A stretch of DNA of 11,105 nt from an uncultured Pseudomonadota bacterium (GTDB taxonomy: Bacteria; SAR324; NAC60-12), in assembly GCA_913056375.1 (NCBI GenBank), contig CAJXNF010000059.1, forward strand, positions 1 through 11,105. Direction: 5' to 3'. The notes below the pieces were generated by a model. That model saw only the letters and a list, made by a program, of their open reading frames with translations, was not told the origin of the DNA and made no database searches. The first letter of the stretch is position 1, and the number at the start of each line of letters is the position of its first letter. The position numbers and the translations under genes were made by a program. Positions 6,624 through 11,105 of the stretch are shown piece by piece.

Positions 6624-8020
6624 GCCACCTTGCTTTGCTCACGAAGGAAATAAAAGAAGCCAACTATGATGGCATTCAAAGATAAAAGAAGAAGCTCAAG
6701 ACGGTATCCAAAAATCACTTGAGGAACAAACCCGCTGAGCAGTGATACGAGGTAAATCAAAAGTGAGACGCCACAGATGACGGGAATCAACAAGGGGGGA
6801 TGCTCTCCATCTTTACTGAGGACTGCTAAGAGGATCATTGGGGCTAAGAGTGATGTTCCGGCAAAACTGACGGTAGCTAGCAATACCAACTCAGATGAAC
6901 TCAGCACCGCCAGACCAAATGCCATGATCGCAAAGATCAGGATCGGAAGCTTGCGGAAAGAATGTGTTTGAATGGTAGGGCTAACCTCCGATTCCAATGC
7001 GAATAGCTGCGAGTCAGCTGTGGACATCGCTGCGGCAAGCAAGCCCACGACAGCTAGGGCACCAATAATTTCAGGTTGATCGTTAACAAGGGTGTTGACC
7101 CAGAATTCACCGGCTGACAAGTCCGGATAGTTGATGGCCCCATACATTCCAATTGCAATGGTTGGTGTAATGATGAGAAAAACGAAGACACTCATCCCCA
7201 ACAACATCTCAATCATACTCCGTTCATCACGCATCACGGTGAATCGGGCAAAAAGCTGCGGTTGACTAATGGGCATTAGGACAATAGTTAGAAAAGAAGC
7301 CAATAGAAACTGAGTATTCAGGAGCCCCGTGGGGCCAGGAATGGAAAGCAATTTGGGGTTCCGCTCTTCGATTTGTTCAAACATGCTGGTCCATCCACCC
7401 ATCTGATCCAGACAGATTGCAGCGATCAACAAAGTGATCGTCAGCAGAATGATTCCTTGAATTGCATCGTTGTAGATGATGGCCTTCAAACCACCCAAGT
7501 GGCTGTAAATTAGAATGGCTAGAAGGATAAATAGAGACCAGCACCAGTTTGGAATATCTACAGGAAAAGCGACTGACAGAAAGCTGGAAACCCCTTTGAT
7601 TTGAATGGCTACGTAGGGTAGCAGAAACACAAAAATTCCAGCCCAGTAGATGAAACGAACCCAATCTGCATGATAGGTTTTTGCCAGCATTTCACTAACA
7701 CTTTCAAACTCTTGTATGCTGATTTTCTCACGAACCTTAAGTCCAAACCAGAGTGCGAGAAATGCCATTGCCATGTCTGTGACACCCAGAAAAATCCAAG
7801 CGCCTACCCCATGGTTTCGAAAAAAATCAGGAAGCCCTAATAGAGTGAAAGTACTGAACAGCGTAGCGGAGAAAGTAAGAACTCCTAGGACACTGCCAAT
7901 ATTGGAATCAGCGAAGCGATAGCTTTGTTCACTGGCAGGTCCAACTTCAGCAATTTGAGAAAGACGTAGCGCATAGACAAGGGCAATGAGATATGCCAGC
8001 AGCAAGAGACCAAACCACAT
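6620..8020 (-). CDS. Sodium:solute symporter (SSS family)
   Basis: This 466-residue inner-membrane protein has about a dozen hydrophobic segments, in line with the 13-helix SSS family that imports a solute with Na+. Family marks include YSHLGGLKAIIYNDAIQG (172-189) and MSTADSQLF (332-340), the latter in the helix that contributes Na+-site hydroxyl residues in known members. The substrate cannot be read from sequence; the family covers sugars, proline, pantothenate, short carboxylates and more. I place the start at the ATG at 8020, overlapping the upstream small gene's stop by one base (TGATG). The in-frame TTG at 8023 is less likely. Its stop overlaps the rppH start by 4 nt. The pairing with a small two-helix protein resembles other transporter pairs such as YhdT-PanF. 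Confidence 0.92.
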   Translation of the reverse strand: MWFGLLLLAYLIALVYALRLSQIAEVGPASEQSYRFADSNIGSVLGVLTFSATLFSTFTLLGLPDFFRNHGVGAWIFLGVTDMAMAFLALWFGLKVREKISIQEFESVSEMLAKTYHADWVRFIYWAGIFVFLLPYVAIQIKGVSSFLSVAFPVDIPNWCWSLFILLAILIYSHLGGLKAIIYNDAIQGIILLTITLLIAAICLDQMGGWTSMFEQIEERNPKLLSIPGPTGLLNTQFLLASFLTIVLMPISQPQLFARFTVMRDERSMIEMLLGMSVFVFLIITPTIAIGMYGAINYPDLSAGEFWVNTLVNDQPEIIGALAVVGLLAAAMSTADSQLFALESEVSPTIQTHSFRKLPILIFAIMAFGLAVLSSSELVLLATVSFAGTSLLAPMILLAVLSKDGEHPPLLIPVICGVSLLIYLVSLLSGFVPQVIFGYRLELLLLSLNAIIVGFFYFLREQSKVA

Positions 8021-8238
8021 CAATCACTCTCATTCTGTCTGGTCAGGATAAAAGCTCCCCAGAGAGTGAGTAAGAAAAATCCGAATGAAATCAACATACC
8101 TAACCAAAGGGTACGTGGCATTCCCAACAGAATGGGTTCGATCTCATCTGGAACGAGAACAATGGGAGTAAAAGTCAAAGCGGCAAGTAGGACAGCAAGC
8201 AGGCAGCAAGTCCGCCACGCTGTTGGAGGTGTGGGCAT
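8020..8238 (-). CDS. Small membrane protein, DUF3311/YhdT-like, partner of the symporter
   Basis: This 72-residue protein has two predicted transmembrane helices (about 10-30 and 43-66) and a short polar tail. The segment DEIEPILLGMPRTLWLG resembles the conserved region of small proteins (DUF3311 and the similar YhdT type) encoded just before sodium:solute symporters, so it is probably an accessory subunit of the next gene. The function of these small proteins is poorly known. The frame is open upstream to 8304, but the ATG at 8238 has a clear GGAG site 7 nt upstream (8246-8249), whereas the ATG at 8253 has none. It ends with TGA overlapping the symporter ATG by one base and follows the HAD gene by 47 nt. 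The family call is by eye from a short protein. Confidence 0.75.
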   Translation of the reverse strand: MPTPPTAWRTCCLLAVLLAALTFTPIVLVPDEIEPILLGMPRTLWLGMLISFGFFLLTLWGAFILTRQNESD

Positions 8239-8285
8239 GTGAATTCTCCGCATGCCATGTGAATCAGGTAGAAATGCAAATAAAT

Positions 8286-8957
8286 TCAGTTTGGTAAGGA
8301 CCAATCACTCGGTTCAAATTCTAGTAGGGAATTTAGCTTTTGATCTGCGTCTTTCACTAATTTTTGATCCATCTGCGGATCAGGAACCACTACCACGCTC
8401 ATCCCGGCAGCCCTTGCTGCTTCAACTCCAGCTGGAGCATCCTCGAAGACCAAACATTCGCCTGGAGCCACCCCAAGTTTTCTTGCAGCAACCAGAAAGA
8501 TATCTGGGGCAGGTTTCCCGTTTTGAATGTCAGGATGATCTCCGGTGACGATGGCATCAAACTCTGCAAACCATTTTTGATGTTTTGTGGTTTTGAGGGT
8601 GTATGCCTCTTTGGTTGAACTTGTCGCTACGGCTTGAGGGACTCCAGCCAACTTCATCCGCTGGGTCAGTTCGATAGCTCCCGGCATCGCCTCTGCTTCT
8701 GGGAAACGTTGGTTGAGTAGTGCTTTCCGCTCCGTAAGATAGTCTTCTGGCCGAATGGGCAATTCCAGTACTCGAACCAAGGTTCTTGCAGATTCGAGGG
8801 CCGGTCGCCCCAACATCTGTGACTTGATGGACCAGTCAAAATTTTTCCCGTATCGCGAGACAATCTGTTGTGTCACATCGGTGTAGAAATTTTCTGTATC
8901 CAGCAGCAGCCCATCCATGTCGTACAAGATGGCTTTGATCTTTGGAAATGAAGTCAT
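8286..8957 (-). CDS. HAD-IA hydrolase resembling pseudouridine-5'-phosphatase
   Basis: This is a 223-residue phosphatase of the haloacid dehalogenase superfamily. Motif I is DMDGLLLDTE with nucleophile D13 and acid/base D15. A helical cap follows (about 20-90). Motif II is ATSST (111-115), motif III lysine is K148 in NGKPAPDIFL, and motif IV is VFEDAPAGVEAA with E172 and D173. The GKPAPDIFL segment, the EDAP-GVEAA segment and the ending LNSLLEF-P recall eukaryotic HDHD1, a pseudouridine-5'-phosphatase. Beta-phosphoglucomutase-like or other sugar-phosphate activity is also possible. It is not GmhB-like, so it does not supply the missing heptose phosphatase step. The ATG at 8957 lies 4 nt after the hldD stop. 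The frame extends to 9002, but that would overlap hldD and add a non-family leader. Confidence 0.85.
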   Translation of the reverse strand: MTSFPKIKAILYDMDGLLLDTENFYTDVTQQIVSRYGKNFDWSIKSQMLGRPALESARTLVRVLELPIRPEDYLTERKALLNQRFPEAEAMPGAIELTQRMKLAGVPQAVATSSTKEAYTLKTTKHQKWFAEFDAIVTGDHPDIQNGKPAPDIFLVAARKLGVAPGECLVFEDAPAGVEAARAAGMSVVVVPDPQMDQKLVKDADQKLNSLLEFEPSDWSLPN

Positions 8958-8961
8958 AGAT

Positions 8962-9900
8962 TTAGTCCCGAAGATAGCCACCAGTTTGCTTCCAGAGATC
9001 ATAGTATTGACGTACTCCGTCTTCCAAAGAAGTCATTGGACGCTGATAACCTGCTTTACGTAGAAGATCTGTATCGGCTTCAGTAAATTCCTGATATTTA
9101 CCTTGGAGGTGATCAGGGAACGGTATGATCTCGATCTGCCCTGCCGGTTCAAGCTGTTGTAGTGTGGTAGCGATGTCTTGGAAACTTCTTGCTTTCCCTG
9201 TACCCGCATTAAAGATTCCACTGCCCTTGGTCTGAAAGAAATGCAGGTTCATTTGCACGATGTCATCTACGAAGATGAAATCTCGCCGAAAGCCCTCGCT
9301 TCCTGCAAACAATTTCATTTTCTGACCTTGAGCAAGTTGGCCAAAGAGGTGGAAGGCGACAGAAGCCATCTTGCCTTTGTGGTTTTCCTGGGGGCCATAA
9401 ACATTGAAATAGCGCAGGCCCAACACCTGTGAAGAAGCTTGGGATAACCGCAGCCGAACGTAGTTGTCAAAGGAGAATTTAGAGAATGCGTAAACGTTAA
9501 GAGGCCACTCACAGGTTCTCTCTTCACGAAATCCTGCGCTACCATCTCCGTAAACTGAGGCACTGGAGGCATAGAGGAAGTCGATCTTGTTTTCCAGCGA
9601 GTAGTGCAGCAAGGTTTTGGAGAACTGATAGTTGTTCTCCATCATGTAGCGTCCGTCTGTTTCTGTAGTCGAGGAGCAGGCACCTTGGTGAAAAATGGTC
9701 TGTACATTCTCTAATTTCGGCAATTCAGCTAGGAAGTCTTCTTTATCGAGAAAATCAGCAATCTTTAGGGAATTTAAATTTCGATGCTTATCGGCTTGAG
9801 ACAGATTATCCACCACAAGAATGTCTTCAATACCAATCTGATTGAGTCCCCAGATCAGGTTGCTGCCAATAAAACCGGCCCCTCCAGTAACAATGATCAT
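8962..9900 (-). CDS. hldD: ADP-L-glycero-D-manno-heptose 6-epimerase HldD (RfaD)
   Basis: HldD converts ADP-D-glycero-D-manno-heptose to the L,D form, the donor used for the inner core of lipopolysaccharide. The 312 residues form an extended short-chain dehydrogenase: the NADP-binding glycine motif GGAGFIG (6-12), D31 after the second strand, HQGACSSTTE (71-80), which is characteristic of HldD, the catalytic YxxxK as Y137/K141, RYFNVYGP (163-170) and RRDFIFVDD (205-213). The length matches the family. The ATG at 9900 overlaps the stop of the upstream adenylyltransferase by 4 nt (ATGA), so the last two enzymes of the pathway are translated together. The HAD phosphatase begins 4 nt after its stop. 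The presence of hldD indicates an outer membrane with heptose-containing LPS. Confidence 0.95.
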   Translation of the reverse strand: MIIVTGGAGFIGSNLIWGLNQIGIEDILVVDNLSQADKHRNLNSLKIADFLDKEDFLAELPKLENVQTIFHQGACSSTTETDGRYMMENNYQFSKTLLHYSLENKIDFLYASSASVYGDGSAGFREERTCEWPLNVYAFSKFSFDNYVRLRLSQASSQVLGLRYFNVYGPQENHKGKMASVAFHLFGQLAQGQKMKLFAGSEGFRRDFIFVDDIVQMNLHFFQTKGSGIFNAGTGKARSFQDIATTLQQLEPAGQIEIIPFPDHLQGKYQEFTEADTDLLRKAGYQRPMTSLEDGVRQYYDLWKQTGGYLRD

Positions 9901-10385
9901 GTTGTCAGTTCTCGAATACGTTGAACAATATTTGTTGTTGAGCGGCCATCCAGAAAAGGCAATACCTTCACTACCCCTCCTCTCTTTGTGACGGAATCAT
10001 AGCCCACGATCTCTTCGGCTCTGTAGTCACCCCCCTTCATCAGCACATCCGGTTCTAGCCATTCTATAAGCTCAAATGGAGTTTCCTCTTCAAAGAGTAC
10101 GACAGCAGCAACCGCTTCCAGCCCACTGAGGACATATGCTCGATCGTTTTCTGGTACAATCGGACGGCTGCTTCCTTTCAACGTTTGAACTGAGGCATCG
10201 GAATTTAACCCGACAATCAATTTGTCAGCTTGCGCAGCTGAATCTTGCAAGTAGCGGACATGGCCTGCATGCAAAATATCAAAGCAACCGTTTGTAAAAC
10301 CAATCCTTAGCCCAGCTTTTTTCCAGCTTTGAGCACGCTTTTTCGCTTCTTCCCAATCACAGATCTTTTTGATCGAATCTGCCAT
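9897..10385 (-). CDS. rfaE2: D-glycero-beta-D-manno-heptose 1-phosphate adenylyltransferase (stand-alone RfaE2)
   Basis: This enzyme transfers AMP from ATP to heptose-1-phosphate, giving ADP-heptose for HldD. In E. coli the activity is the C-terminal half of the bifunctional HldE; here it is a separate 162-residue protein with no kinase domain. The nucleotidyltransferase signature is TNGCFDILHAGHVRYL (31-46), with the HxGH motif H39-H42. LIVGLNSDASV (56-66), the RPIVPENDRA segment (74-83), DVLMKGGDY (113-121) and GRSTTNIV (147-154) also fit. Its ATG shares one base with the apt stop (TGATG), and its own stop overlaps hldD. The kinase (RfaE1), GmhA and GmhB are not in the window and should lie elsewhere. 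Confidence 0.94.
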   Translation of the reverse strand: MADSIKKICDWEEAKKRAQSWKKAGLRIGFTNGCFDILHAGHVRYLQDSAAQADKLIVGLNSDASVQTLKGSSRPIVPENDRAYVLSGLEAVAAVVLFEEETPFELIEWLEPDVLMKGGDYRAEEIVGYDSVTKRGGVVKVLPFLDGRSTTNIVQRIRELTT

Positions 10386-10918
10386 CAGTCCTCTGTGAAG
10401 CGCATCAATGAAAAGGCCGGACAGGACAGTTTCTCTCGACCACCGAGGCCTTCCAATTCAATGATGAAAGCAGCTTCATGAACGATGGTATCCAAACGCT
10501 GAACAAGCTGCGCTGCCGCAGAAATGGTTCCGCCTGTTGCCAAGAGATCGTCCGCCAGGAGTACTCGCTGGCCTGGTTGAAGCGCATCTTTATGAATTTC
10601 CAAAGCGTCCGTTCCATACTCCAGTGCGTATTCGACCCGTTCGACAGCCGCCGGGAGTTTCCCAGGTTTACGAATAGGCACGAAGGCAATCCCCAGTTCC
10701 AAGGCGAGTGGAGCACCAATGAGAAAACCCCTTGATTCAATGCCACAAACAGCGTGAAGCTCTGCATTTCGATAGCGACTGACCAGCAACTGAAGAGTCT
10801 CCTGAAATGCAGAAGGGTTACTCAGTAAGGTCGTGATATCTCTGAAGAGAATTCCGGGTTTGGGAAAGTCAGGAATTGTCCGGACAAGCGATTTGAGATG
10901 GGCAGCTGGTTCGTTCAA
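10385..10918 (-). CDS. apt: Adenine phosphoribosyltransferase
   Basis: Apt salvages adenine by joining it to PRPP to give AMP, in the cytoplasm. The 177-residue size is normal. The N-terminus IPDFPKPGILFRDITTLL (15-32) is a hallmark of the family, followed by ESRGFLIGAPLA (61-72), the flexible-loop segment RKPGKLP (83-89), and the PRPP-binding motif VLLADDLLATGGTI (119-132). It appears to begin with TTG at 10918: there is no ATG at a suitable position, a GGAG site lies 6 nt upstream, and the resulting N-terminus aligns with known Apt proteins. It is the first gene of the tight leftward group, and the 187 bases upstream hold a strongly structured leader. A TTG start may keep expression modest. 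Confidence 0.94.
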   Translation of the reverse strand: MNEPAAHLKSLVRTIPDFPKPGILFRDITTLLSNPSAFQETLQLLVSRYRNAELHAVCGIESRGFLIGAPLALELGIAFVPIRKPGKLPAAVERVEYALEYGTDALEIHKDALQPGQRVLLADDLLATGGTISAAAQLVQRLDTIVHEAAFIIELEGLGGREKLSCPAFSLMRFTED

Positions 10919-10924
10919 TCAATG

Positions 10925-10928
10925 CTCC
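10925..10928 (-). promoter_or_regulatory. Ribosome binding site supporting the apt TTG start
   Basis: GGAG on the minus strand lies 6 nt before the TTG at 10918. It decides the start, since no ATG is available nearby. Confidence 0.7.
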
Positions 10929-10988
10929 GAGGTGACAGGGAAGATGCTTAGTGAGTTTTTGAAGTTTGTGTAAAAGCAGCAAGATACA

Positions 10989-11046
10989 AGACCCCTTCCA
11001 AGATGCAACGCAAATACCCTCATGTTTCGGGGGGTCTGAGCGTTGC
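10989..11046 (-). ncRNA. Structured apt leader with interlocking inverted repeats (possible pseudoknot or attenuator)
   Basis: Two perfect 7-base inverted repeats interlock. AGACCCC at 10989-10995 pairs with GGGGTCT at 11031-11037. GCAACGC at 11005-11011 pairs with GCGTTGC at 11040-11046. The second arm of the first repeat lies inside the loop of the second, so both together form an H-type pseudoknot, or the two folds compete. A third helix, ACCCTC 11016-11021 with GGGGGT 11030-11035 (one G-T pair), could stack inside the GCAACGC stem but uses the same G-run. The repeats read equally on either strand. I assign them to minus because they lie 70 nt or more upstream of apt, as a 5' leader would. 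No T-run follows, so it is not a simple terminator. I do not recognise a known riboswitch class. Confidence 0.4.
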
Positions 11047-11105
11047 AGAAGAAGTTTATTTATTTTCTCAAAGCAATCTCAGATCTTCATGCTATTCTGA
11101 ATAAA
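11047..11105. other. AT-rich end of window, probable apt promoter zone
   Basis: The last 59 bases are AT-rich and hold no gene. If the leader is transcribed leftward, its promoter should lie here or just beyond the edge. I could not pick a convincing -35/-10 pair on the minus strand, and no plus-strand gene start is visible. Confidence 0.3.

Noticed and set aside
8239..8304. Longer N-terminus for the small membrane protein
   Set aside because: It would overlap the HAD gene's end, and only the ATG at 8238 has a good ribosome site.
10989..11046. Rho-independent terminator, SRP RNA, 6S RNA or SAH riboswitch
   Set aside because: No T-run follows the stem on either strand, and the conserved SRP and SAH core sequences I know are absent; 6S-like long-hairpin form is not met.

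Overview
The window looks like chromosomal DNA of a Gram-negative, sulfur-oxidising bacterium. It carries a periplasmic thiosulfate-oxidation (Sox) cluster, a full-length DsbD, two enzymes for the ADP-heptose of lipopolysaccharide core, and an RppH-type RNA pyrophosphohydrolase. All of these fit a proteobacterium or close relative; the sequence alone does not fix the lineage. I see no transposase, integrase, tRNA, rRNA, CRISPR array or phage gene. No stretch above about 300 bases lacks a gene.

Region 1 (1-4003) is sulfur and thiol-redox chemistry. On the minus strand, soxX, soxY and soxZ are followed by a secreted protein cut by the window edge, by position probably SoxA. Divergently, on the plus strand, a membrane-anchored SoxW-like thioredoxin lies 3 nt ahead of dsbD. 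The likely logic is that DsbD moves electrons from cytoplasmic thioredoxin across the membrane. The SoxW-like protein could then pass reductant to periplasmic targets, plausibly the SoxY carrier cysteine or cytochrome c haem-binding cysteines.

Region 2 (4004-6153, plus strand) holds a regulator with an unusual layout (receiver, coiled coil, PAS-like domain, OmpR-type winged helix) and an orphan ParA/MinD-type ATPase. No histidine kinase or ParB is present. The ParA stop codon overlaps the stop of the convergent rppH in a shared CTAG.

Region 3 (6150-10918, minus strand) is seven tightly packed genes, transcribed in this order: apt, rfaE2 (heptose-1-phosphate adenylyltransferase), hldD, a HAD phosphatase resembling pseudouridine-5'-phosphatase, a small DUF3311/YhdT-like membrane protein, an SSS-family symporter and rppH. 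Most junctions are 1-4 nt overlaps or 4 nt gaps; the only longer gap is 47 nt. This suggests one operon mixing nucleotide salvage, LPS precursor synthesis, RNA decay and solute uptake.

Region 4 (10919-11105) is the leader upstream of apt. Its two interlocking inverted repeats could form a pseudoknot or two mutually exclusive RNA folds. This is the most intriguing non-coding signal here. I did not find a clearly new multi-gene system; the apt leader and the regulator/ParA pair are the best candidates for follow-up.
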